DNA of 64,000 bases from assembly GCF_000802245.2 (NCBI RefSeq), contig NZ_CP021080.1, forward strand, positions 1,984,001-2,048,000. The letters run 5' to 3'. This stretch comes from Streptomyces pluripotens (GTDB taxonomy: Bacteria > Actinomycetota > Actinomycetes > Streptomycetales > Streptomycetaceae). The first letter of the stretch is position 1. Each line of letters begins with the position of its first letter. Positions 8,585 through 17,191 of this stretch are shown in pieces. The notes under the pieces are model-generated. The model was given only the letters and a program-made list of their open reading frames with translations, had not been told where the DNA came from and ran no database searches. The translations under genes and the position numbers were made by a program.

Positions 8585-9238
8585 TCACCGCGGCAGCTCC
8601 CACAGCAGCAGCTCCGCCGGTGCGACCGCGTCCGCCTCCAGGCCCTCCGGCTCCGTGATCCGCGCCGAGTCCCCGGAGCGCAGCTCCTCACCGGCCAGCC
8701 GTACGTGCCCGCGCACCACGTGCACATACACGGGTCCGGTGTCCGGCACGACGGTCCGCTCCCCCGGCGCCAGGCGGCGCACGTGCACCAGGGCGCCGGC
8801 CCCGGGGACGGCGTAGGGTGTGGCGTCGGCGATGCCCTGGACCAGTGCGTAGGACGGGGTACCGCCCGGGGTCAGCGGGGCCAGCCAGGTCTGGATGAAG
8901 ACCAGCGGGGTGTCCCCGTCGTTGCGTTCGATGTGCCGGACGCCCGCCGCCGCACTGAGGTGCTGGAGGTCGCCGGGACGGACTGTGGTCTCGTGCCCCC
9001 CGGAATCGCGGTGGGTCAGCTCCCCCTCGACGACCCAGGTAACGATCTCGGTGTGGCTGTGCGGGTGTTCGTCGAAGCCGGCTCCCGGGGCGAGCCGCTC
9101 CTCGTTGCAGGCGATCATCGCGCCGAAGCGCAGGTTGCCGGGGTCGTAGTGCGGGCCGAAGGAGAAGGCGTGGCGGGAGTCGATCCCGTCCTTTGGGTCC
9201 CCTCCGTGGTAGCGCTCGCCCGCGCGCCGTACGTCCAT
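8585..9238 (-). CDS. Pirin-family cupin protein
   Basis: A 217-residue bicupin of the pirin family. The metal-binding His/Glu set is visible in the first cupin (HPHSHTEIVTWVVEGELTHRD). Pirins bind iron or another metal; some show quercetin 2,3-dioxygenase activity and others act as redox-responsive cofactors. ATG 9238 begins MDVRRAGERYHGG, the usual pirin N-terminus, although the frame is open further upstream. It is divergent from fasR with about 195 bp between them and is probably an independent unit. Confidence 0.88.
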   Translation of the reverse strand: MDVRRAGERYHGGDPKDGIDSRHAFSFGPHYDPGNLRFGAMIACNEERLAPGAGFDEHPHSHTEIVTWVVEGELTHRDSGGHETTVRPGDLQHLSAAAGVRHIERNDGDTPLVFIQTWLAPLTPGGTPSYALVQGIADATPYAVPGAGALVHVRRLAPGERTVVPDTGPVYVHVVRGHVRLAGEELRSGDSARITEPEGLEADAVAPAELLLWELPR

Positions 9239-9432
9239 CACGGGCACCACCGTAGACGGCTCGGGGAAACCGGTCACCGGCCACCCGCCGGATTCTCCAC
9301 CGGGTGGTCTGCGGCCCGGCGGCGCCGGGATGGGGGCCAGCTGCCCCCAAGAGGGACCTCGCCGGACCCCTCGTGGGGCCTGACCACGACCCGGCGACGC
9401 ACGGTCCCGTCCGGATAAGGCAGTCTTGTCCC

Positions 9433-10638
9433 GTGCCCGAACCCGAATCCCACAGCAGCGATCCCGCACCACACGACGTCCACTCGCACGCCGCCACACT
9501 GAAGCGGCTGGAGAAGTCCTCCGGGAGTCTCGCCGCGCAAGCCATCGCGCGCATGGACGAGACCCTGCCGTGGTACCGGGCCATGCCACCGGAGAACCGT
9601 TCCTGGATCGGGCTCGTCGCCCAGGCGGGCATCGCCGCCTTCACCGAGTGGTTCCGGCATCCGGACGCCCCGCAGGCGATCTCCACGGACGTCTTCGGGA
9701 CCGCGCCACGCGAGCTGACCCGTGCCATCACACTGCGGCAGACCGTAGAGATGGTGCGGACCACCATCGAGGTCATGGAAAGCGCCATCGACGAGGTGGC
9801 CGCTCCCGGGGACGAGGGTGTGCTGCGCGAGGCACTGCTCGTCTACGCCCGCGAGATCGCCTTCGCCACCGCCCAGGTGTACGCCCAGGCCGCCGAGGCA
9901 CGGGGTGCCTGGGACGCGCGGCTGGAGTCCCTGGTGGTGAACGCGGTGCTCAGCGGGGAGGCCGACGAGGGGGCCGTCAGTCGGGCCGCCGCGCTCGGCT
10001 GGAACTCGCCCGAACACGTGTGTGTGGTGCTCGGGACCGCACCCGACGGAGACAGCGAGCTGACCGTCGAGGCCATCCGGCGGGCCGCCCGACACGCCAA
10101 GCTTCAGGTGCTCACCGGGGTGCTCGGAGACCGGCTGGTGGTCATCGCCGGGGGCAGCGCCAATCCGCTCGCGGTCGCCAAGTCGCTGATCGGGCCGTAC
10201 GCCGCGGGGCCGGTCGTTGCCGGGCCCGTCGTACCCGACCTGCTGGCCGCCACGCGGTCCGCACAGGCCGCCGCCGCAGGTCTGAAGGCCTGTTCGGCCT
10301 GGCAGGACGCGCCGCGGCCGGTATTGGCGGACGATCTGCTGCCGGAGCGGGCGATCGCGGGCGATCCGAGCGCCCGAGAGCAGTTGGTGGAGGAGATCTA
10401 CAGACCGCTGGAGGAAGCGGGCTCGGCACTCCTGGAAACCCTGAGTGTCTACCTGGAGCAAGCGAGCAGTCTGGAAGGCGCGGCCAGAATGCTCTTCGTT
10501 CACCCGAACACCGTGCGCTACCGGCTCCGACGTGTGACTGACGTCACCGGGTGGTCGCCTTCGGATGTACGATCCGCGTTCACACTACGGATCGCGCTCA
10601 TCCTGGGGCGTCTGGCCGACGGCGAAGCCCCGTCATAG
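9433..10638 (+). CDS. fasR: FasR, PucR-type activator of the fatty-acid synthesis operon
   Basis: A 401-residue regulator with a C-terminal PucR/CdaR-type helix-turn-helix (about residues 345-385: SLEGAARMLFVHPNTVRYRL, then RRVTDVTGW) and a helical sensor/GGDEF-like region before it. It lies directly upstream of fabD-fabH-acpP-fabF in the same orientation. In S. coelicolor the protein at this locus (FasR) activates that operon, and context and domains match. GTG 9433 was chosen because the acidic N-terminus begins there and a CAGTCT hexamer ends 6 nt upstream. The 83-bp gap to fabD holds an inverted repeat that may be its target. Confidence 0.9.
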   Translation: MPEPESHSSDPAPHDVHSHAATLKRLEKSSGSLAAQAIARMDETLPWYRAMPPENRSWIGLVAQAGIAAFTEWFRHPDAPQAISTDVFGTAPRELTRAITLRQTVEMVRTTIEVMESAIDEVAAPGDEGVLREALLVYAREIAFATAQVYAQAAEARGAWDARLESLVVNAVLSGEADEGAVSRAAALGWNSPEHVCVVLGTAPDGDSELTVEAIRRAARHAKLQVLTGVLGDRLVVIAGGSANPLAVAKSLIGPYAAGPVVAGPVVPDLLAATRSAQAAAAGLKACSAWQDAPRPVLADDLLPERAIAGDPSAREQLVEEIYRPLEEAGSALLETLSVYLEQASSLEGAARMLFVHPNTVRYRLRRVTDVTGWSPSDVRSAFTLRIALILGRLADGEAPS

Positions 10639-10640
10639 GG

Positions 10641-10661
10641 TTTTGTCGGGGGTCCACAAAA
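10641..10661. promoter_or_regulatory. Inverted repeat upstream of fabD, candidate FasR site
   Basis: TTTTGT (10641-10646) and ACAAAA (10656-10661) are perfect inverted copies separated by 9 bp, immediately after the fasR stop and about 60 bp before the fabD start. The AT-rich arms stand out against the GC-rich surroundings. Location fits an activator site for the fab operon; whether FasR binds here is an inference. Confidence 0.5.
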
Positions 10662-10721
10662 GCCCCTCGTGTTCTTCGTCCCTGTCCTCACGGGCGGCCG
10701 TGGCCGTCCCCAAGAGAGAGT

Positions 10722-11663
10722 GTGAGAGTGCTCGTACTCGTCGCTCCCGGCCAGGGCGCCCAGACGCCCGGCTTCCTGACCCCCTGGCTCGATCTGCCCG
10801 GTGCCGCTGACCGCGTCGCGGCCTGGTCGGACGCCATCGGGCTGGACCTCGTCCACTACGGCACCCAGGCCGACGCCGACGCCATCCGGGACACCGCGGT
10901 GGCCCAGCCGTTGCTGGTCGCCGCCGGCATCCTGTCCGCTGCGGCACTCGGTGACATCACCGAGATCGCGCCGGGTGCGGTCGCCGGTCACAGCGTCGGT
11001 GAGATCAGCGCCGCCGCCTTCGCCGGCGTCCTCGACGACACCTCGGCGCTCAGTCTCGTGCGCAAGCGGGGTCTGGCCATGGCCGACGCCGCGGCGCTCA
11101 CGCAGACCGGAATGTCGGCGCTGCTGGGCGGTGATCCCGAGGTCTCCGTCGCACATCTGGAGCGGCTGGGTCTGACCCCGGCCAACCTCAACGGTGCGGG
11201 CCAGATCGTCGCCGCCGGCACCCTGGAGCAGCTGGCCGCACTGAACGAGGACAAGCCCGAGGGCGTTCGCAAGGTCGTCCCGCTCAAGGTCGCCGGCGCC
11301 TTCCACACCCATCACATGGCTCCGGCCGTCGAAACCCTGGCCAAGGCTGCCGCGGAGCTCGTACCCGCCGACCCGAAGGTCACCTACGTCTCCAACCGGG
11401 ACGGCCGGGCCGTCACGACCGGTGCCGAGGTGCTGGAGCGGCTGGTCGGCCAGGTCGCCAACCCGGTGCGCTGGGACCTGTGCATGGAGACGTTCAAGGA
11501 ACTGGGCGTCACCACACTCATCGAGGTGTGCCCGGGCGGCACCCTGACCGGCCTGGCCAAGCGGGCGCTGCCCGGCGTCAGGACGCTGGCCCTGAAGTCC
11601 CCCGACAACCTCGACGCGGCCCGCGAACTCATCGCCGAGCATGCATCGGCCGCCGACGCCTGA
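10722..11663 (+). CDS. fabD: Malonyl-CoA:ACP transacylase
   Basis: A 313-residue acyltransferase that loads malonyl groups from CoA onto the acyl carrier protein. It has the N-terminal GQGAQ oxyanion motif (about residues 9-13), the nucleophile motif GHSVGE with Ser at about 91, and the partner histidine region AFHTHHM at about 192-198. GTG 10722 follows a GAGAG ribosome-binding sequence. It is the first gene of the fab operon, ends 10 bp before fabH, and its product also serves type II polyketide synthases in this genus. Confidence 0.97.
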   Translation: MRVLVLVAPGQGAQTPGFLTPWLDLPGAADRVAAWSDAIGLDLVHYGTQADADAIRDTAVAQPLLVAAGILSAAALGDITEIAPGAVAGHSVGEISAAAFAGVLDDTSALSLVRKRGLAMADAAALTQTGMSALLGGDPEVSVAHLERLGLTPANLNGAGQIVAAGTLEQLAALNEDKPEGVRKVVPLKVAGAFHTHHMAPAVETLAKAAAELVPADPKVTYVSNRDGRAVTTGAEVLERLVGQVANPVRWDLCMETFKELGVTTLIEVCPGGTLTGLAKRALPGVRTLALKSPDNLDAARELIAEHASAADA

Positions 11664-11673
11664 GGAGCCGTAC

Positions 11674-12741
11674 ATGGCGAAGATCAAGCCCAGCAAGGGC
11701 GCCCCGTATGCACGCATCCTCGGCGTCGGCGGTTACCGGCCGACCCGGGTGGTGCCCAACGAGGTGATCCTGGAGAAGATCGACTCGTCCGACGAGTGGA
11801 TCCGCTCGCGCTCCGGCATCGAGACCCGGCACTGGGCGGGTCCCGAGGAGACCGTGGCCGCGATGGCCATCGAGGCCTCCGGAAAGGCGATCGCGGACTC
11901 CGGCATCGGCGCCGAGCAGATCGGCGCGGTGGTCGTCTCGACCGTCTCGCACTTCAGTCAGACCCCGGCCATCGCCACCGAGATCGCCGACAAGCTCGGC
12001 ACCGACAGGGCCGCGGCGTTCGACATCTCAGCGGGATGTGCCGGCTTCGGCTACGGCCTGACCCTCGCCAAGGGCATGGTGGTGGAAGGGTCCGCCGAGT
12101 ACGTGCTCGTCATCGGCGTGGAGCGGCTGAGCGACCTGACCGACCTGGAGGACCGGGCGACGGCCTTCCTGTTCGGCGACGGCGCCGGCGCGGCCATCGT
12201 CGGTCCTTCCCAGGAGCCGGCGATCGGCCCGACCGTGTGGGGCTCCGAGGGCGACAAGGCCGACACGATCAAGCAGACCGTCCCATGGGACCGGTTCCTC
12301 CCCCACCCTCGGCTTCGCTCGGGAGGGGGGACCCCCACCGGCGACCTCGCCGAGCTGCCCCTGGACGACGAGGGCGACGTCAAGTTCCCCGCGATCACCC
12401 AGGAAGGCCAGGCGGTGTTCCGCTGGGCCGTGTTCGAGATGGCGAAGGTCGCCCAGCAAGCGCTGGACGCGGCCGGAATCACCGCGGACGACCTGGACGT
12501 CTTCATCCCGCACCAGGCCAATGTGCGGATCATCGACTCGATGGTGAAGACCCTCAAACTGCCGGAGCACGTCACGGTCGCCCGTGACATCCGCACCACC
12601 GGCAACACCTCGGCCGCCTCGATCCCGCTCGCGATGGAGCGGCTTCTGGCGACCGGGGAGGCGAAGAGCGGTGACACCGCGCTCGTCATCGGATTCGGGG
12701 CGGGTCTCGTCTACGCCGCCACGGTCGTTACCCTCCCCTAG
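11674..12741 (+). CDS. fabH: 3-oxoacyl-ACP synthase III (KAS III)
   Basis: A 355-residue initiating condensing enzyme, joining a short acyl-CoA starter to malonyl-ACP and so setting the branched or straight starter of the fatty acids. The catalytic triad is intact: Cys122 (SAGCAGF), His280 (PHQANVRI) and Asn311 (GNTSAAS). The start ATG 11674 follows GAGGAG. Oddity: residues about 208-222 are encoded by a GC-rich hairpin repeat (12297-12338) and add roughly 12 residues, so the protein is longer than the ~343 residues I recall for Streptomyces KAS III. The insertion keeps the frame and lies away from the triad. Confidence 0.96.
   Translation: MAKIKPSKGAPYARILGVGGYRPTRVVPNEVILEKIDSSDEWIRSRSGIETRHWAGPEETVAAMAIEASGKAIADSGIGAEQIGAVVVSTVSHFSQTPAIATEIADKLGTDRAAAFDISAGCAGFGYGLTLAKGMVVEGSAEYVLVIGVERLSDLTDLEDRATAFLFGDGAGAAIVGPSQEPAIGPTVWGSEGDKADTIKQTVPWDRFLPHPRLRSGGGTPTGDLAELPLDDEGDVKFPAITQEGQAVFRWAVFEMAKVAQQALDAAGITADDLDVFIPHQANVRIIDSMVKTLKLPEHVTVARDIRTTGNTSAASIPLAMERLLATGEAKSGDTALVIGFGAGLVYAATVVTLP
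12297..12338. repeat. GC-rich hairpin repeat inserted in frame in fabH
   Basis: A C-rich run, the core CTCGGCTTCGCTCGGG and a G-rich run, followed by ACCCCC, form an imperfect stem-loop inside fabH. The pattern resembles a short interspersed element that I recall as common between Streptomyces genes. Here it is translated as part of LPHPRLRSGGGTPTGD. No second copy was noticed in this window, so the 'repeat' label rests on recollection. Confidence 0.55.
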
Positions 12742-12746
12742 GCACT

Positions 12747-12774
12747 CCGTGCCGGATCGTACGATCCGGCACGG
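12747..12774. terminator. Perfect 28-nt palindrome between fabH and acpP
   Basis: Two 14-nt arms, CCGTGCCGGATCGT and its exact complement, abut with no spacer, starting 6 bp after the fabH stop and followed by five A residues. As RNA it forms a very stable hairpin. On the plus strand no U-run follows, so it may be a partial terminator, an RNase barrier or a stabiliser for the downstream acpP message rather than a full stop. Confidence 0.7.
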
Positions 12775-12819
12775 AAAAACTGCCGCAACCTCTGAAATAT
12801 CGAAGAAGGAGCGCCTGAC

Positions 12820-13068
12820 ATGGCCGCCACTCAGGAAGAGATCGTCGCCGGTCTCGCCGAGATCGTGAACGAGATCGCCGGGATCCCCACCGAGGACGTC
12901 CAGCTGGACAAGTCCTTCACCGACGACCTGGACGTCGACTCGCTGTCCATGGTCGAGGTCGTCGTCGCCGCCGAGGAGCGCTTCGACGTGAAGATCCCGG
13001 ACGAGGACGTCAAGAACCTCAAGACCGTCGGCGACGCGACCGAGTACATCCTCAAGCACCAGAGCTGA
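12820..13068 (+). CDS. acpP: Acyl carrier protein of fatty-acid synthesis
   Basis: An 82-residue acidic carrier protein that shuttles growing acyl chains as thioesters on a phosphopantetheine arm. The attachment motif is DVDSLSMVE with Ser at about residue 41. The sequence is the usual four-helix ACP with an Asp/Glu-rich surface. The start ATG 12820 is 8 nt after a strong AAGGAG. Hairpins lie on both sides (12747-12774 and 13100-13117), suggesting that acpP mRNA abundance is set separately within the operon, which suits a protein needed in excess. Confidence 0.97.
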   Translation: MAATQEEIVAGLAEIVNEIAGIPTEDVQLDKSFTDDLDVDSLSMVEVVVAAEERFDVKIPDEDVKNLKTVGDATEYILKHQS

Positions 13069-13099
13069 GTCGCCCTCAGCCCCTGAGGCTGCAAGGCCC

Positions 13100-13117
13100 C
13101 GCCACCCGGCGGTGGCG
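13100..13117. terminator. Hairpin between acpP and fabF
   Basis: CGCCACC and GGTGGCG form a perfect 7-bp stem with a CGGC loop, about 32 bp after the acpP stop. A smaller CCTCAG/CTGAGG stem (13075-13088) precedes it. Together they are likely mRNA-processing or attenuating structures; fabF begins 36 bp later, so complete termination is unlikely. Confidence 0.45.
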
Positions 13118-13153
13118 CCGTAGAATCCCGCATCCGTTGGAGAAAGAATTCCC

Positions 13154-14425
13154 GTGAGCCCGACCAATCGCACCGTGGTCGTCACCGGTATCGGCGCAAC
13201 CACACCGCTGGGTGGCGACGCAGCCTCGACCTGGGAGGGTCTGGTCGCCGGCAAGTCCGGTGTCAAACCCCTGGGACAGGACTGGGCGGCCGATCAGGCC
13301 GTCCGTATCGCAGCCCCGGTCGCCGTGGAGCCCACCGAGGTCATCCCGCGGCCACAGGCCCGCAGGCTGGACCGGTCGGCCCAGTTCGCGCTGATCGCCG
13401 CTCAGGAGGCCTGGAAGGACGCGGGCTTCACCGGCAAGGCCGGCGACGACGGCAGCGTCGACCCGGACCGGCTGGGCACTGTCATCGCCTCCGGCATCGG
13501 CGGTGTGACGACGCTGCTCGACCAGTACGACGTGCTCAGGGAGAAGGGCGTCCGCCGTGTCTCCCCGCACACCGTTCCCATGCTGATGCCGAACGGCCCC
13601 TCGGCCAACGTGGGCCTGCTCGTGGGCGCCCGCGCGGGCGTGCACACACCGGTCTCCGCGTGTGCGTCGGGTGCCGAGGCCATCGGCTACGCCATCGAGA
13701 TGATCCGTACCGGCCGGGCCGACGTGGTCGTCGCCGGTGGTACCGAGGCGGCCATCCACCCGCTGCCGATCGCCGCGTTCGGCAACATGATGGCGATGTC
13801 CAAGAACAACGACGACCCGCAGGGCGCCTCGCGTCCCTACGACGTCGACCGCGACGGCTTCGTCCTGGGCGAGGGCGCCGGCGTGCTCGTCCTGGAGTCC
13901 GCCGAGCACGCCGCGAAGCGCGGGGCGCGCGTCTACGCGGAGGCCGTCGGGCAGGGCATCTCCGCCGACAGCCATGACATCGTGCAGCCGGAGCCCGAGG
14001 GCCGCGGCATCTCCCACGCACTGCAGCACCTGCTGGACAGCACCGATCTGAACCCGGCCGAGATCGTCCACGTCAACGCGCACGCGACCTCGACGCCCGC
14101 CGGCGACATCGCCGAGCTGAAGGCGCTACGGAAGGTGCTGGGCGATGACGCGGACCACATCGCGGTGTCCGCGACCAAGTCGATGACCGGGCATCTGCTC
14201 GGTGGCGCGGGTGGTGTGGAGTCGGTGGCGACCGTGCTCGCGCTGTACCACCGGGTGGCTCCGCCGACCATCAACGTCGAGAACATCGACCCCGAGGCCG
14301 AGGCGAACGCGGACGTGGTCCGCGGTGAGGCGCGCAAGCTCCCGGTCGAGGGCCGTCTCGCCGCCCTGAACGACTCGTTCGGGTTCGGCGGACACAACGT
14401 GGTACTGGCGTTCCGCACCGTCTGA
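13154..14425 (+). CDS. fabF: 3-oxoacyl-ACP synthase II (KAS II)
   Basis: A 423-residue elongating condensing enzyme. Catalytic residues are in place: Cys170 (VSACASG), His310 (NAHATSTPAGD), Lys342 (ATKSMTGH) and His347 in the same segment. GTG 13154 follows a GGAGAAAG ribosome-binding site. It is the last gene of the fab operon and ends just before a bidirectional-looking terminator. It also resembles type II polyketide ketosynthases, but the neighbours (fabD, fabH, acpP) and the normal Cys-His-His set identify it as the primary-metabolism enzyme. Confidence 0.96.
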   Translation: MSPTNRTVVVTGIGATTPLGGDAASTWEGLVAGKSGVKPLGQDWAADQAVRIAAPVAVEPTEVIPRPQARRLDRSAQFALIAAQEAWKDAGFTGKAGDDGSVDPDRLGTVIASGIGGVTTLLDQYDVLREKGVRRVSPHTVPMLMPNGPSANVGLLVGARAGVHTPVSACASGAEAIGYAIEMIRTGRADVVVAGGTEAAIHPLPIAAFGNMMAMSKNNDDPQGASRPYDVDRDGFVLGEGAGVLVLESAEHAAKRGARVYAEAVGQGISADSHDIVQPEPEGRGISHALQHLLDSTDLNPAEIVHVNAHATSTPAGDIAELKALRKVLGDDADHIAVSATKSMTGHLLGGAGGVESVATVLALYHRVAPPTINVENIDPEAEANADVVRGEARKLPVEGRLAALNDSFGFGGHNVVLAFRTV

Positions 14426-14435
14426 GTGCACGTAG

Positions 14436-14471
14436 AAGGGCCCCACCGGTGAGTTCACCGGTGGGGCCCTT
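14436..14471. terminator. Bidirectional terminator after fabF
   Basis: A perfect 17-bp inverted repeat, AAGGGCCCCACCGGTGA and its complement around a 2-nt spacer, starts 11 bp after the fabF stop and 9 bp before the stop of the convergent DUF3145 gene. The arms end in AA/TT in both directions. It is ideally placed to end both transcripts. Confidence 0.85.
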
Positions 14472-14479
14472 CCGCGTGC

Positions 14480-14974
14480 TCACACCACCTGGTGCAGCCA
14501 GCGCACCGGTGCGCCCTCTCCCGCATAGCGGAACGGCTCCAGCTCGTCGTCCCACGGCTTGCCCAGGAGCTTGGACAGTTCGGCCTCCAGGTCCGTCTCT
14601 CCCCGCTGGCTGCGCAGCAGGGCCGCGCGGAGCCGGTCCTCGGGGATGAGGATGTCGCCGTGGATGCCGGTGACGGCGTGGAAGATGCCGAGGTCGGGGG
14701 TGCAGCTGTAGCGCTCGCCCTCGGCGGTCGGGCAGGGCTCGGCAGTCACCTCGAAGCGCAGCAGGTGCCAGCCGCGCAGTGCCGAGGCGAGCTTGGACGC
14801 GGTGCCGGCCTCGCCCTGCCAGGAGAACTCCGAGCGCCAGGTGCCGGGCGCCGCGGGCTGCCGGATCCAGTCGAGGTTGACGCGCGCGCCGAGCACCCCG
14901 GCGACGGCCCACTCGACATGCGGGCACAGCGCGCGCGGCGCGGAGTGCACGTACAGAACTCCACGTGTCGTCAC
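14480..14974 (-). CDS. DUF3145 family protein
   Basis: A 164-residue protein recognised by its actinobacterial signature TTRGVLYVHSAPRALCPHVE followed by WAVAG at the N-terminus and by RYAGEGAPVRWLHQV at the C-terminus. GTG 14974 gives the usual family start; an open frame continues upstream but is Arg/Pro-rich and unlike the family. It is convergent with fabF, a neighbour relationship conserved in Streptomyces. No signal peptide or membrane segment. Function is unknown. Confidence 0.9.
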   Translation of the reverse strand: MTTRGVLYVHSAPRALCPHVEWAVAGVLGARVNLDWIRQPAAPGTWRSEFSWQGEAGTASKLASALRGWHLLRFEVTAEPCPTAEGERYSCTPDLGIFHAVTGIHGDILIPEDRLRAALLRSQRGETDLEAELSKLLGKPWDDELEPFRYAGEGAPVRWLHQVV

Positions 14975-15273
14975 CGGAACCTCCGGGCAGAGCGGGACAT
15001 CTTGCGGACTGGCTGGGCGGCAGTGGCACGACGGCCGCGTTGATGGCGAGGCTACCCTGCGGCGGTGCAAGGAGTGTGACGTACCGTCGGTCCCAGCGCC
15101 AGGAAACCGCCGCCATTCACCCAGGGGGACGCTTGTACGGGGGTGCGCCGTTCCAGCGCGCCCAGCCGGGAACCCTCACACGTTGTGATGGGAGGAAGCA
15201 CCACCGAGGCTACGGCCGCGCAGCGGCCGGGCACCGCCCAGGGCGGTGAGGCGACGACGAGGGGATCAAGCAG

Positions 15274-16155
15274 GTGATGCGGAAGCGAAGCAACCGTACG
15301 CGGGCCGCTCTCACCATCGTGACGGCCGCCGTGTTGGGCCTCGCCGGGTGCGGCGCCCAGGGCGGGGGTTCGCCCGCACCGAAGGACAGCAGGACGCGGG
15401 GGACGGCGCCCGCACCGGCGTGGAACCGCAGCCCGGACTCGATCGCCGCGGTCGGCGACTCCATCACCCGCGGTTTCGACGCGTGCACGGTGTTCTCCGA
15501 CTGTCCCGAGGTGTCGTGGGCGACGGGCAGCGATGCCAAGGTGGACAGTCTGGCGGTACGGCTGCTCGGAGTGACCGGGGCGGCGCAACGCAGCTGGAAC
15601 TACGCGGTGACCGGCGCCCGGATGGCTGACCTGCCGGAGCAGATGGCGCAGGCGGCGGCGCGCCGCCCGGAGTTGGTGACGGTGATGGTCGGCGCGAACG
15701 ACGCCTGCCGGACGTCGGCGTCGGCGATGACCCCGGTGCCCCGTTTCCGCGCGGAGTTCGAGGAGGCACTGCGCACCCTGCGCGCGTCGCTGCCGAAGAC
15801 GCAGGTGTACGTGGCGAGCGTGCCGAATCTGAAGCGGTTGTGGTCCGAGGGCCGTACCAGTCCGCTGGGCAAACAGGTGTGGAAACTGGGTGTCTGCCCA
15901 TCGATGCTGGCCGACGCGGACGACCTGACGGGGGCCGCCACCCGGCGGCGGGACCAGGTGCAGCAACAGGTGGTGGCGTACAACAGGGTGCTCCAGGAGG
16001 TCTGTGCCACGTACCGCCGCTGCCGTTTCGACGGCAACGCGGTCTACGACTACCGCTTCGACACCGACCAGCTCAGCCACTGGGACTGGTTCCACCCCAG
16101 CAGGGACGGCCAGGCCCGGTTGGCAGCGATCGCGTACCGGACGATCACCGCCTAG
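15274..16155 (+). CDS. SGNH/GDSL-family hydrolase lipoprotein
   Basis: A 293-residue exported esterase. A basic N-terminus (RKRSNRTR), hydrophobic stretch and lipobox LAGC (Cys at about residue 27) predict a lipoprotein. The block I motif VGDSITRGF supplies Ser63, block III is GANDAC, and the catalytic pair is Asp271/His274 in DWFHPS. Several cysteines suggest disulphides outside the cell. GTG 15274 is nine bases after GAGGGG; ATG 15277 is the alternative. Likely acts on acyl esters in the envelope or medium; substrate not determined. Confidence 0.88.
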   Translation: MMRKRSNRTRAALTIVTAAVLGLAGCGAQGGGSPAPKDSRTRGTAPAPAWNRSPDSIAAVGDSITRGFDACTVFSDCPEVSWATGSDAKVDSLAVRLLGVTGAAQRSWNYAVTGARMADLPEQMAQAAARRPELVTVMVGANDACRTSASAMTPVPRFRAEFEEALRTLRASLPKTQVYVASVPNLKRLWSEGRTSPLGKQVWKLGVCPSMLADADDLTGAATRRRDQVQQQVVAYNRVLQEVCATYRRCRFDGNAVYDYRFDTDQLSHWDWFHPSRDGQARLAAIAYRTITA

Positions 16156-16344
16156 TGCCGCGGCAGGCGACGTTTGCCCGTCAAAGAGCGGCGTCCGGTG
16201 CGTGCTCTGGGGTCCTCCGGCCGGAGTCTGGGGAGTGCCGGCGTCGCTCTTCGGTGCGGAAGCAGGTTCACGCAGGACCTGTGGGACGCGGTGCCGGACG
16301 TGCATGCGCCGGGGCATTGGTCCAGGGGGCGACGAGCAGCCGGG

Positions 16345-17148
16345 TCACGCGGTGGCGTCCTCCGTGCCGGGCCGCCCGCCGGGGGCGGGCTCGCCGCCGA
16401 CGCTCTCCTCGCCCAGCAGGTCTCGGGCGAGGAGCGTGGCCCCCGCAACCGCACCCGGCATCAGGAACACCGCAACGAACGGAACCAGGAAGGCCAGGCC
16501 CAGAGGGGTGCCGAAGCCCCAGACCAGCGCCTTCCGGGAGCGGAGCAGGACGAGCCGGGGTCGCAGTTCGACACCCCGGCGCTGCAGGGCCACTGCGGTC
16601 AGTTCCTCAGTGAGGAAGAAGCCGGTGACGAAGAAACCGATCACCGGGACGGCGGTCTGCCCGACGAACGGCAGGAAGCTCAGAGCGAAGAGCAGAACGC
16701 CCCACACACCGGCCCGGCCCAGGATGCGCAGGCTGTCGCGGGCCGAGATCCACAGGTCGCGCCAGAGGGGGAGGTCCGACTGTGGGGCGGTGCCGTCGGG
16801 CGAGACATCGGCGTCGGCCTGCTCCGACAGTTTCTCGTAGAAAGGCTGGCCCACCAGGAGGGTGACGGCGGTGAACGTCAGCACCGCCAGCAGCAGGCCG
16901 AGGACGAAGAGGACGGCCGTCAACAGCCCGCGGAACAGGCCTTGCCAGGGGCCTGCCCAGTCATCAGCGAACGGTGTCGCCCAGGTGACCGCGTCCCCGC
17001 CCCAGGCGGCGAGCACGACCAGCGCCACCGTGTACAGGACCAGCGTGATCAGGCCGGGCAGCAGGCCGTATCCGTATCTTCGACCGTGCCGGACCACCCA
17101 GCGATGGCCCTTCACCAGATAACCGAACCCCGCCCCGAGATCACGCAT
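16345..17148 (-). CDS. EI24-domain membrane protein
   Basis: A 267-residue integral membrane protein with about four to five helices (about residues 25-47, 70-95, 160-185, 185-205 and 220-240) and the EI24/CysZ-like layout MRDLGAGFGYLVKGHRWVVR. ATG 17148 gives this conserved N-terminus; a longer open frame exists but is Pro/Cys-rich. The Gly/Glu-rich C-terminus is probably cytoplasmic. CysZ transports sulfate, but actinobacterial EI24 proteins are not characterised, so transport is only a possibility. It lies downstream of the MarR gene on the same strand. Confidence 0.78.
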   Translation of the reverse strand: MRDLGAGFGYLVKGHRWVVRHGRRYGYGLLPGLITLVLYTVALVVLAAWGGDAVTWATPFADDWAGPWQGLFRGLLTAVLFVLGLLLAVLTFTAVTLLVGQPFYEKLSEQADADVSPDGTAPQSDLPLWRDLWISARDSLRILGRAGVWGVLLFALSFLPFVGQTAVPVIGFFVTGFFLTEELTAVALQRRGVELRPRLVLLRSRKALVWGFGTPLGLAFLVPFVAVFLMPGAVAGATLLARDLLGEESVGGEPAPGGRPGTEDATA

Positions 17149-17191
17149 GACGGAGACCTTACCCAAGGTGGGTCCGCCCGCCGGGGCGCGC

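Noticed and set aside
9433..14425. Reading the fab genes as part of a type II polyketide cluster
   Set aside because: There is no chain-length factor, ketoreductase, cyclase or tailoring gene, and the set with fasR is the housekeeping fatty-acid operon.
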